This document shows positions 33,606 to 44,189 of a DNA stretch of 64,000 bases, in pieces (position 1 is the first letter of the stretch; each line of letters opens with the position of its first letter). The stretch lies in NCBI RefSeq assembly GCF_036373705.1, contig NC_089855.1:48013818-48077817 (forward strand). The letters are read 5' to 3'. Both the position numbers and the translations under genes were made by a program. The DNA comes from Amia ocellicauda (lineage: Eukaryota > Chordata > Actinopteri > Amiiformes > Amiidae). The notes beneath the pieces are model-generated. The model was given only the letters and a program-made list of their open reading frames with translations. It was not told where the DNA came from and did no database searches.

Positions 33606-33899
33606 GACCCCCCCCTAAGATTCTTACCATCCTGTCAAAATGTCAAAAAATGTCAAAAATTGCCTAGATAATGTCCTTAGGTATCTTGTTTATTTCTGTA
33701 TTTAAACGTATTTATTTCTGTATGTTTCATTTTAGAATATGTATTGTTTTGTGTGTAAATTCCGTGAGGCTGGATTATCCAGTTGCCATGCAAATCGTGC
33801 TCTTTTTGTGAGTCTGTGATGATTAGATTAGTGTTTTTTCCACGAGAGCAGATTGAACATGTGAGTCTGTGTGTGAGTGTGTGAGTTTGATACTAGCTT

Positions 33900-34722
33900 G
33901 ATACTAAAATAGGTGGCTCAGCAGATACAATCTCGGCAGCACAGGCTATTCAAAGGGACTTAGATAATATTCAGCTGTGGGCGACACCTGGCAGATGAAA
34001 TTCAATGTGGACAAGTGCAAGGTAATACACGCAGGTAACAAAAATGTCCACTATAATTACACTATGGGAGGAATAGAACTAGATGAAGTAACACATGAGA
34101 AAGACCTAGGAGTCTACGTGGACTCCTCACTTTCTCCATCCAAACAATGTGGGGAAGCAATAAAAAAAGGCAAACAGGGTGTTAGGGTATATTGTCAAAA
34201 GTGTAGAATTGAGAACAAGGGCAGTGATGTTCAGACTGTACAATGCACTAGTTAGAGCTCATCTGGATACTGTGGACAGTTCTGGGCTCCACACTTCAAG
34301 AAAGATATCGCTGCTCTAGAGGCAGTTCAGAGGAGAGCAACCAGACTTATTCCAGGTCTGAAGGGAATGTCCTACTGAGCGACTGAGGAACTGAACCTTT
34401 TCACCCTGGAACAGAGGAGACTACGTGGGGACTTGATCCAAGTCTTCAAAATCATGAAGGGCATCGACCACATCAAACCAGAGGAGCTTTTCCAGATCAG
34501 CAGGGACACACGCACCCGGGGACACAAATGGAAATTGGGCTTCAAGGCATTCAAAATGGAAAACAGGAGACACTTCTTCACACAGAGAGGCGTCACAATC
34601 TGGAACAAACTCCCCAGCGATGTGGCTGAAACTGAAAATTTGGGAACATTCAAAAATAGACTGGAGAGGATCCTTGGACACCAAACGAGCATGATTGGAC
34701 TCTTTCTTATGTTCTTATGTGT
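33900..34722 (+). mobile_element. CR1-like LINE, 3' fragment
   Basis: The reading in shifting frames gives DTWQMKFNVDKCKVIHAG, ELDEVTHEKDLGVYVDSSLS, then [45 protein letters not shown] and TFKNRLERIL. These are the C-terminal reverse-transcriptase and thumb blocks of CR1/L2-type LINEs. At least three frameshifts and a TGA (about 34377) break it. It ends in TTCTTATGTTCTTATG (34705-34720), the short tandem octamer typical of CR1 3' ends. It is 5' truncated, as is usual for these elements, and lies directly upstream of the PDE6H coding exons. Confidence 0.88.
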
Positions 34723-34784
34723 GTGTGTGGGGGGGATATTCTGGGATCAGAGGCTCTGTGTATAGAGAGACCTATCTCTCTCTG

Positions 34785-34821
<37 letters not shown>

Positions 34822-34909
34822 ACAGTGCTAGTGTTCAGTATGTGACAGGCTGTATTAACACCGCCCTCTCTCCATCCCGCAGTGACTCGGTGACCCCCTC
34901 TCAGTGAAG

Positions 34910-35666
34910 ATGAACGCCCAGCCCCCAGCAGGCAGCGCCCTGTCTGCCCCTGCCCCCATTGAAGCTGGGGCCACCCCCAAGAAGGGCCCCCCAAAATTCA
35001 AACAAAGGCAGACCAGGCAGTTCAAGAGCAAGCCCCCCAAGAAGGGCATCAAGGGGTGAGGACCAGACAGACACAGAGAGAGACAGGGACACAGAGAGAG
35101 AGAGACAGACAGACACAGAGAGAGACAGATACACACAGACAGACAGACAGACAGACACAGAGACACACACAGAGAGAAAGACAGACTGATCGGTACTGAG
35201 ACACAATGAGAGAGAGAGACATTCACAGGGAGGCACGTGAGACAGACAGACGGACCCAAACGCTGTTTTAAAAGTGTTTCAAGTCAGCCTGTAAAACCTC
35301 TCTCCCCCTCTCTCTCTCTCAGATTTGGGGATGACATTCCAGGAATGGAGGGTCTTGGCACAGGTAAGGACAGAAGCCTCCCCCAACAACACAACACAAC
35401 TCACACTACACAACACCTACTCCACACAACACAACACAACTCGCATACTACACAGCACTGCCACACAACTTGCAAGCACACACACTATGCGCAACACACA
35501 TACACACTCTATAGGCAACACTGGAGTGTAACCCAGCACTGTGAAGCGCAGTACTGTGCAGTGTCATACAGTGCTGTCATTGCTTACATGTGCTTCATTC
35601 ATCCTGAGGTATAAAGATACTAAGAGAAGAGATGAAGTAACAAATACTTAACCTGCTCTCCCTCTC

Positions 35667-35724
<58 letters not shown>

Positions 35725-35801
35725 ACATCACTGTGATCTGCCCCTGGGAGGCGTTCAGCCACCTGGAGCTGCACGAGCTGGCTCAGTTCGGCATCGTCTA
35801 A
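34910..35801 (+). CDS. PDE6H: PDE6H, cone-type cGMP phosphodiesterase gamma subunit
   Basis: Three coding exons join in frame: 34910-35055, 35323-35363 and 35725-35801 (264 bases, 87 residues). The acceptor before the first is 34881-34882 and all junctions are GT-AG. The protein has a variable N-terminus ([20 protein letters not shown]), the polycationic central segment [20 protein letters not shown] that binds PDE6 catalytic subunits and transducin, [20 protein letters not shown], and the C-terminal inhibitory tail [13 protein letters not shown]. It inhibits the photoreceptor phosphodiesterase until transducin displaces it. The paralogue PDE6G is nearly identical in the centre, but [14 protein letters not shown] favours PDE6H over PDE6G ([14 protein letters not shown]), and the ERP27 neighbour agrees with the human PDE6H locus. 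Confidence 0.95.
35675..35722. repeat. (CT)n microsatellite at PDE6H exon 3 acceptor
   Basis: About 24 CT units lie immediately before the AG acceptor of the last coding exon and serve as its polypyrimidine tract. Confidence 0.95.
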
Positions 35802-36158
35802 GCCGGCCACACAGAGGGCCCTCCCTCCTTGGATCCCTGCCTCTCCCTCCTCCTCCATCTCTCTCTCATGGGCTCCTTCCTTCTCCTCCTTCTCTCACTC
35901 CCTTTTTCCCCATCTCTTGATGTCGCTCACCTAGGGCTGACAACAGGAAGTCGCTTGGGTCCCCCACCCCTCTCTCCATCTCTGACTGCATCCCTGCACC
36001 CCCCACCCCCAAGAAACACACACATATTTAATCACATATGTATTGTAATCGCTCATATTATGGCAGTTTATTACTCACTATTAGTGCTAATGAAACCCAA
36101 TATGTAACCATGGCATCACCCTGTATTTATCAACATAGAGCCTCTAGTGGTCTTGCAA

Positions 36159-36164
36159 AATAAA
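36159..36164 (+). promoter_or_regulatory. PDE6H: PDE6H polyadenylation signal (AATAAA)
   Basis: First canonical AATAAA downstream of the PDE6H stop, giving a 3' UTR of about 380 bases. Confidence 0.6.
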
Positions 36165-36179
36165 GGCTTGTGTGTTCAA

Positions 36180-38930
36180 TTGGATAACCCCCTGCTCCTC
36201 CTCCGCCTCCCCTCCCCTCCCCGAAACAAAATTGTGTGTGTGTGGAGGGGGAGCAATCAGAGTCTGCCCCCCCCACTGCCCTCCTTAAAATCCCCTCCCT
36301 CTTCTCCTCCTCTTCCTCATCCCCCCTTCCTGGTCTTCCGTCCTCTCTGCCCCTCAGCCCGCCCTGCCCACGGGAAGAAGGGAGAATGAGCAAAACGACA
36401 CAAAGATAGAGAATGCAAAAAGAGGGAAAGAGCAGAATACACCCCCCCTCACAGGACTGTGCTGGTGTGTATGTGGGGAGGGGACAAAGCAGAAAAACCT
36501 GAATGAGCAGCAATTGCAATTAGCGACATAACTTGTTGATTGAATTGAGGCTATTCACTGGGGAAGGACGGTCCCACACTGGCCGTGGGAGAGGGGGCTC
36601 GCAGGGAGGTGCGGGGGGGACAGCCCAGACTGGGAGAACAGCCACAGGGGGTTCTAGAGCACGAGCCCCCCCACATACCTTCCTGTGTTCTAGCACAGGC
36701 TTTCCTGCCTCCTGGCTCTGTGTGTGTGCTGTGCACTGCTGCATCCACAGACGTGCAGCTTCAAAAACAGAGCGAGGAGAGAGGGAGAGAGAGGGTCAGT
36801 ACACACCTACACACTCACTGAGAGAGAGAGCCCCTTACTGAGATTTGAGAAGATAGCCATTGAGTCTTTTTCTTGCTCTCTTCTCCCTTTCATCCATCCC
36901 TTCCTCCCAAATGAAAAACCTGTTCTTCATTCTCTGCTGGTTTCCAGACAGAAGAGAACCAGCCTCTGACCTCTGACCTTTCACCTCCTCTCCTCCATGC
37001 CAATGAAAGTGCTAGACATATGTGGGGAGCTACAACAAAAAACATATATCAATATATAATATAAAACAATGGGAATATATATTTATTTTATTTTATCGAG
37101 TGTCTGTATGCCTGACTCACTGTCATTTATTTTCAGTCTTTTTCTGTTTTCGTCGCAGAGGGGGGAGGTTTCCGGGGGGGTCCTACGTTTTAACTCTCTC
37201 TGTCTCTCTCTCAGACGAACAAAGAGAGAAAGAGAGACAGACAGGGATAAAGAGAGACAGAGGGAGACAGAAAGAGATAGAGAGTTGAACAGTGGGACAT
37301 CCCTGCGGTGAATCTCGTGCTGTGCTGTTCAGATTTTCCGCCCAGTTAACCAATTATCCAATTAATCTATCTTGTTAACCAATTAAAACAATTTCCCCTT
37401 CCCCCTCTACCTCTACGTCTACCTTGGTGTGCTAATTTCCAACAGACTGCAAAAACTAAATTTGACATCAATCAATGATTGAGAAAACCCACCCAAAAGC
37501 TTTTAAATAATAAATGAATCAGTTGAGGAGTTTTCTATTGAGTATTCTAGCCAATCACAACCAGCACAGCCAGCACTTCAGCCCCCTCCGCTCTCTCTCG
37601 CCCTCTGCCTGTCTCCCATGCTCTCCACACACACACAGCCCTGCCCTGCTCTGCCCACACACTGCACTGGAGGGCCACAGGGTTCACTGGCATCGGCTCA
37701 CCAAACCCCTTCAGCTGCGTCCTGGGGATGGCCGCCGCTGCGGTTGGCCAGGAGAGCCTTGTAGACAGAGATGTGCCGGACTGTCGGACGCTTGGTCAGA
37801 CAGTCGCTGTGTGGCCAGAGACCCGGTCCACCCCGTTGTCCACCCCTCCCCCCCCACCAGCCAAAATAATGAATAAACACGCTTCTATTTTATAAGACCA
37901 GCTCTGTGTGTGTCTCTCATTTCTTTATGTGAACTGCAGGAATAAGTACATTCTCTCTCTCTCTCTCACACACACAATCTCTCACACACATATTACCATA
38001 TTACCCCCATATTTCAATCTGAGGACAGTGTGACACACACTCACTCACTCACTCACAAACACACACACACTCTCACATGAACAGACTCACAAACATACAT
38101 ACACATACACATGCACTTCCACGCTCGCTTACACATGCACACGAACAAACACGTACATATACTCTCACACACACCCTCACACATTCAGACAGGCTGACAT
38201 CACTGCTTGCTGTGTTGCCAAACCTCACAGTCTATAACAAGACAGTGTTTTTGAACTGTGTTACACTAGTTACTGTTGCCACTAGGAATGAATCAGAGTC
38301 TGTACTGTACTGTGTGTCTATGCCTACTGTGTGTCTGTACTGTATTGTGTGTACCTGTGCTGTACTGTAGATTGTGAATACTGAGAGCTTTGTGTTGTGT
38401 ATGCAGTGTGGTATGCAGTGTAGTTTGTGTCAGTGAGTGTGTAGTGTTGTATGAGCAGTGTGTGTGTAGTTGTGCAGTAAGTTTTGGCTCTGTGAGTATG
38501 CGTGTGTGTGTGTGTAACTGTGTAGTGTGTTTGTGTGTTTGTTTTGTAGTAAATGTGTAGGTGTGTGAGCGCCCCTATGCCCTCCAGGTGTATCGGGCCA
38601 CACCTGTCCTCTGATCCTCTCTGAGAGAGCAGGAGAGGAGGGGAGGGGTGCATGAGGGAAAGAGAGAGAGAGACAAGTCAGGACTGGACTGAGAGAGGCG
38701 CCTGGAGACAAACAGAGAGAGGGAGAGGGAGAGGGAGAGGAAGGGAATGGGAGGGAGAGAGGCACTGAGAGACACTCAGACGGGAACACAGGGAGAGAGA
38801 GACAGACAAAGAGGGAGAGCTGGAGAAGGGAAAGACAGACGCACAGAGACAGACTGTTCCAGACAGACTTGTCTCTCGGAGCATCAGACCAGCAGGACCA
38901 GCCGCTGGCTTAGCCAGGAGCACAGCACCC
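36180..38930. other. Intergenic between PDE6H and the GPRC5 gene
   Basis: No gene is firmly supported. Notable content: C-rich and GA-rich tracts, a CA-rich region (38030-38170), TG-rich sequence (38380-38560) and GAGAGG repeats (38660-38820). A minus-strand frame at 37698-37880 includes CLTKRPTVRHISVYKALLAN and is discussed as a finding; on the plus strand the same segment precedes an AATAAA (37870). Confidence 0.45.
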
Positions 38931-39034
38931 TGGGAAACAGAGAGACAAGAGAGAGGGAGGGAGTGGAAGCAATGGACAGAATAATCCAGACAGACTCCTC
39001 TCTGGGAAGATAGCTGGAAAGCCGGAGCTCACAC

Positions 39035-39580
39035 AGCACAGCACACTACAGCACAACACACTACAGCAAAGCACACACAGCACAGCACAGCACACAGCAC
39101 AGCACAGCACAGCACAGCACAGCACAGCACAGCACACAAAGCACAGCACACTACAGCACAGCACACTACAGCAAACTACAGCACAGCACACAGCACAGCA
39201 AACTACAGCACAGCACAGCACACAGCACAGCACAGCACAGCACAATACAGCACAGCACACAGCACACAGCACAGCAAACTACAGCACAGCACACAGCACA
39301 GCACAGCACAGCACAGCACAGCACAGCACAGCACACAAAGCACAGCACACTACAGCACAGCACACTACAGCAAACTACAGCACAGCACACAGCACAGCAA
39401 ACTACAGCACAGCACAGCACACAGCACAGCACAGCACAGCACAATACAGCACAGCACACAGCACACAGCACAGCAAACTACAGCACAGCACACAGCACAC
39501 AGCACAGCACACACAACACAGCACAGCACACAGCACAGCACACAGCACACAGCACAGCACACTACAGCACAGCACGCTGC
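39035..39580. repeat. CAGCA-pentamer array with 199-bp higher-order copy
   Basis: The array consists of CAGCACAGCACACTACAGCA-like runs. A block of about 199 bases (starting near 39075) is repeated almost exactly from about 39274, including its irregular interruptions (CACAAAGCAC, CAATACAGC, AACTACAGC), so a higher-order duplication sits on top of the pentamer. Cys-rich minus-strand frames here are artefacts. Confidence 0.93.
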
Positions 39581-40200
39581 TACTGCTGCTGCTACTATAA
39601 ACACTACAAGTACTACTACTGCTGCTCCAGAATCTACTACTGCTTCTACAGGTATTTCTCCTGCTACTACAGGTACTACTATTAATACTATTGCTGATAC
39701 TGTAAATACTACAGGTGGTACTATTAATACTACTCGCTGCTACTACAGCTCCTACTACTGCAGATACTACTACAGTTGCTACTACTAATATCACTCCTGT
39801 AATTGCCTGTATTGTGAATAGTAATAACCCCAGGTACTGTGCTGTTATTCTGCTGCTCCTTTCACTGCCGCTGGTACTACAGCTGGTAGTAGCAACTCTT
39901 GGTACTGCTTACAATACCTCGGTTACTACTTTTACTAATAAAACTACTGCTGTTACTACTGCTACTACTACTGCTACGTTTGTAGTTACTAGTGCTACTA
40001 CTGCTACTACGTTTGTAGTTACTACTGCTACAACTTTTGTAATTACTGCTACTGCTAGTACTGCTGTGACTGTTATTTCTACTACTGCTACTTACTGTCA
40101 CTGTCACGAATGCTACTCCTGGTAGTAGTACTGATAGTGCTGCTGCTTCTGCTCCTGCTGCTACTCCTGCTGCTGCTACTCTACTACTACTACTGCTGAC
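39581..40200. repeat. Imperfect (CTA/CTG) trinucleotide array
   Basis: Interrupted CTACTACTGCTACTG-type triplets cover about 600 bases. Because the period is three, frames on both strands remain open (Thr/Ala/Val-rich on plus, Ser/Asn-rich on minus). They are repeat products. Confidence 0.85.
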
Positions 40201-40457
40201 AGAACTTACTAGAGTGGTACTCGCACTCACACGCCAGTAGCTGCCAGCACAGTCAGCAAATCCAGGTGAGCCCCGCCTGTTCATCTCGTAATGAGCTCGT
40301 TAGGGTAATTGGCCCATTGGCAGCTGTTGTTGGGCGAGGGGAGAGGGTGGCTCATGGCTGGCTAATGGCTGGAGCTCCCTGCCTGTGTTTCAGAGCTGCG
40401 CCCCGTGGGAGACAGACAGCAGGACAGGACCAGAAAACCACGCAAGAGAAGAGAGGC

Positions 40458-43261
40458 ATGGCCCGCTCCTCCTCCTCCCTCCTTCTCCCACTCCTCCTCC
40501 TCCTCCTCCTCTCCCTGCCCCTCTACAGCCCAGCAATACCCAGCCCCCCAAACAGCACCAGCCTGGAATCCGCTCCTGCAAACACCACAGACGCCATCAC
40601 ATCAAAAAACAACGCCAACCCAACGCCACCCACCGCCAACATGACCTCGACCAACACCGCCTCAACCCAACGCCTTGCCAACGGAATGCCAACCAACGCC
40701 ACCCGTGCCCGCGGCTGTGGGGAAGGCCTGGCCCCCGTCTACTCATACCTGTGCGACCTGGATGCGGTCTGGGGCGTGGTTGTGGAGGCACTGGCCTCCC
40801 TGGGCTTCCTGTTGGCAGTAGGGCTGGCCCTGGGGCTGGTGGGGTGGGTGGCGTGCGGCCTGTGTGCGCGCCGGACTGGTAGTGGGCGCTGGGGTCACTG
40901 GGGTGGCAGGGGTTGCCCCGCGGGGGGCGAGGTGGCCCTGCTGCTGTTCTTGCTCCTGGGCTGCGCCGGGCTCTTCGCTCTGGTCTTTGCCTTCGTCATC
41001 CAGTCAGACGCCCGCACCTGCCCCACCAGGGTCTTCCTCTTCGGTGTGCTCTTCGCTCAGGTCTTCTCGTCCCTGCTGGCCCTGGCCCTCTGGCTGCCTG
41101 GACCGAGGGGCTGCAGTGGCCGGGGCGGGGCCTGGGGGGCCCTGGGGCTGGCGGTGGCACTCACCCTGGTACAGGTGGTCATCGCGGTGGAGTGGCTGGT
41201 CCTCGTGCTGGTGCGCGATGGCCTACCCTGCTACTACAGCCAGGCCGAATTCATCCTGCTGCAGGTCTACGTGCTTGTGCTGCTGGCCACTGCGCTGGGG
41301 GCGTCTCTGCTCCGAGTGGGCTGCCTGTTCTACCGTCACAGCTACGGGTACGACTCCAGCGCCGGCTCAGTGTGGGCGCGGGTCCAATCGGGCCTGCTGT
41401 GCCTGGTGCTGGTGCTGTGCGTTGGGGTGTGGGTGGTGTGGATCACCCTGCTGATCCGTGGGAACCCAGAGATGGGCCGCCGCCCCCGCTGGGACGACCC
41501 GGTCCTGAGCGTGGCGCTGCTGACCTGCGCTGCCTGTGTCCTGCTGGGCGCCGCCCTGCCCCAGTTCCTCCACCTCCTCGGTCTCGGGGGGGGCGAGGCT
41601 GGAGGGGCCAAGGGCAAGGGGGGTCCTCCGGATTTCCGAGGATGGACCAGCCCCACCACCCTGACCGGCCTGGGAAGTGAGAGGGCGGGCCGGGAGAACA
41701 GCAGCTACGTCAGCAGCGAGGGAGCGGGGGAAGAGCCGGTGGAGGAGAAGAAGAAGAAGAAGAGAGGTAAGAGCAGGAGGAGGAGAGGACGAGGTAGAGA
41801 GGAGGGTGAGGAGGAAGAGAGGAGGAGGTGGAGAGGTGGGGGAGAGGAAGAAGAAGATAGCTGGGGAGAGGAGGAGGAGAGGGAGAGGTAGAGAGGGTGG
41901 GGGAGAGGAGGAGAGGATGCAGGTGCAGAGACAAATACACCACTGAAAGGCTGAGAGAGAGGGGACACACCCCCACTGCCATGCCCCCTCGACCTCTGTG
42001 CTCCGCCCCCTGACCTCTGTGTGTCTGTCCACAGGAAACAGAAAGGACCCAGAGCTGAAATCGCTGAAATCGCCCTACGAGTCCGGATACACCATGACTG
42101 TGAGTGACACCAGCAACGCACTGACACTCTGACTCACAGACGCTCTCACTGTGTTAACACTGCCAGGTCGGACCTAAAGCAGCTCTGGTCCGACTGCCAG
42201 CAAGATGCCAATCAACATTCGGTGTCGTGACCTCCTCATTACAATAGAGCCGGACACGTCACCATCTCGCTGCGGTCACACCAGAATCTCCCCCATGAAC
42301 AATGAGTTTTCTCCTCCCCCAAAGGCAGCAACAAAGGTCCTGCGTGTAGGAGACAGATAGAGGATCCTTGACGGAAGTACACCAAACAATAACAACAACC
42401 TTGCTGGTGCACAGGTGTTTTGTAAATGTTAATCTGAGCGCATGCATCCCACATACTCGTGATCAAAGGGGAAATCCAGCCGCACGCTGAAAGTCATTTC
42501 TATGGTACTGCCAACACCATTATCCAAGGAAAGCAGAAAAGAGCAAAAGCAAAACACCAAAACTGAAGCAGCATTGTGGCGCAGATTTATAATCAGACAG
42601 CAGTGCATGTTTGTTACACAATGAAAACTAGAGGAGTTTAATCCAGTTGGATGAGAATATGTGTGACACATATACAGACACAAGCCTCAGAGTCTGCTCA
42701 CATACACCTGCTCAGTGTATTTATTCAACTCATTTGTATCATATTTGCCCTCTGGAAGAGGATTGCAGCCCCATAAAACAAACACATACAACAAACTTGT
42801 AATTGAACAACTTTACATCGTCTAAAACAATTATTCTAAATGAAATGAACTCTCAGGCACTGTTAACAAGCTTTTCTTTTTTAAACTACGAAAGTTGGTT
42901 AGATGGCATTTAAACATTTCAGACAAAGACATATTAATATACGCATTTGTTTGCCTGGAACTTTGTGTCTCATTTATTCCTTATATAGAGAAGGAAAGAA
43001 AAGATATGTATGAGGTTTTGCCAAATACTTGAGAAATAAGTTGTCTTCTCGAAAAAGATTTGTTGTTTTCTTTGTTGCCCAAAGTGGAGGTTAAATCATG
43101 GGGTATTTGCGATGCTCACATTACACACCTTCACACTGCCAGTTCTGATCTGGATCAAAAGAATCAGTATTTAAGTGACACTGATGACACTGTGAGTCTC
43201 ACACATGAAGACACACTCACACTCTGACACCCCAAAACACTTGCTCTCTCCACGTCTCTGT

Positions 43262-43300
<39 letters not shown>

Positions 43301-43797
43301 ACTCTGGCAGTAACTCTCTTTCTCTCTTCAAGTCTCTCCCTCCTTCTGGAGACAAGACAGGACAGGAGGAAGCTGCGCCCAGTTCACTCACCCACTCTTT
43401 CAAAATTCCTCCTTTCTTTCTCATCTGCAACACCAACCTCTCTCCCCTTCCCTCCCTCCCTCTCCCTTTCAAATCTCTATCTCTCTCTGTCCATGTCTGT
43501 GGGTGGATGTACTTAATGCTTGTGACTGTGTGTGTGTGTGTGTGATTGCCATCCTCTCCTGTGTAGTTAATAACTGTTATGTGTGTGTGAGTGCATTGTG
43601 TCTCAGTTGTGTAGTGTGACAGTGTGTTGTAAAGGGCTGTTGTGTGTGTGTTTGTTGTGTTGTATCATTTTGTTAAGGGCTGTTGTGTGTTTGTGTTTCA
43701 GGAGATCGACCCTGACACAGACTTCTCCATCCCCAGGCCACAGACTGCAGCCATCGCTGAAGAGCCCTACAACTATGGGCACAGGCTGTCTGACTGA
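40458..43797 (+). CDS. GPRC5D: GPRC5-family orphan receptor (GPRC5D-like)
   Basis: Coding exons 40458-41766, 42035-42099 and 43702-43797 join in frame (1470 bases, 489 residues) through good GT-AG sites. A splice acceptor near 40391-40392 implies an upstream noncoding exon. Residues 1-25 are a Leu-rich signal peptide, followed by an Asn/Thr-rich extension with glycosylation sequons at 32, 42, 61 and 80. The GCGEGLAPVYSYLCDLDAVWG start and seven hydrophobic segments (about 104-135, 158-182, 190-212, 227-253, 263-290, 308-333, 348-375) give the class C retinoic-acid-inducible orphan layout. VVWITLLIRGNPEMG and RWDDPVLSVAL are closest to GPRC5D; GPRC5A is the main alternative. The tail carries EIDPDTDFSIPRPQT. 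At 489 residues it is longer than human GPRC5D (345). A long gene-free intron 2 contains simple repeats. Confidence 0.85.
42100..43701 (+). other. Intron 2 of the GPRC5 gene
   Basis: No coding sequence. Contains CT (43262-43300) and TG (43527-43545) microsatellites and otherwise nothing recognised. Confidence 0.7.
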
Positions 43798-43827
43798 CAC
43801 ACACACGTTCACACACACACAAACCAC

Positions 43828-44020
43828 ACAGGGGCATAGGTTTCATTTCAGAATTGGGGGGAAGCTATCAATATTGTGGGGGACACTATCAGTATCGGGG
43901 GGCAAGTCCCCTATGCCTATGGAGCCGAGTATACATTATATGGGGAACAATTAAACATTCTCTCAATATTAACGTGGATGTCCCCCACCTGTCCCCCCAT
44001 AAACCTACACCTATGAACTC
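43828..44020. mobile_element. hAT-like MITE in 3' flank of the GPRC5 gene
   Basis: It begins GGGGCATAGGTTTCATTTCA (43831) and ends near 44016 with CATAAACCTACACCTATG, an imperfect inverse. Internally, GGGGGACACTATC blocks and CCCCCACCTGTCCCCCC pair. No transposase. It would lie in the 3' UTR if the polyadenylation signal near 44184 is used. Confidence 0.5.
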
Positions 44021-44183
44021 AAACAGCAATATCTTCCTTAGGGGCGCTAAATTAAAACAGCTCCCCCTGATGGTAATACAAAAAACTGTACTACAGGTTT
44101 TATAATCGGGGCTGATAAGTTTTTTTTTTTTTTTTGCTGAAAAGTACATTTAATCGCTTGTCAAAATTAATAATAGTAACTAA

Positions 44184-44189
44184 AATAAA
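44184..44189 (+). promoter_or_regulatory. Possible GPRC5 polyadenylation signal
   Basis: AATAAA about 390 bases beyond the GPRC5 stop codon; no earlier canonical hexamer was noticed. Confidence 0.35.

Noticed and set aside
38910..39794. Cys/Val/Ala-rich minus-strand frames (for example 120 and 130 codons)
   Set aside because: They are translations of the CAGCA pentamer array and trinucleotide array, with identical N-termini caused by the 199-bp duplication.
40266..40457. Start of the GPRC5 protein upstream of 40458
   Set aside because: The upstream extension has no ATG start in frame and crosses a good splice acceptor near 40392; the ATG at 40458 directly precedes a signal peptide.
41367..42127. 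Minus-strand Leu/Ser/Pro-rich frames
   Set aside because: They are antisense shadows of the GPRC5 coding exon and its GA-rich flank.
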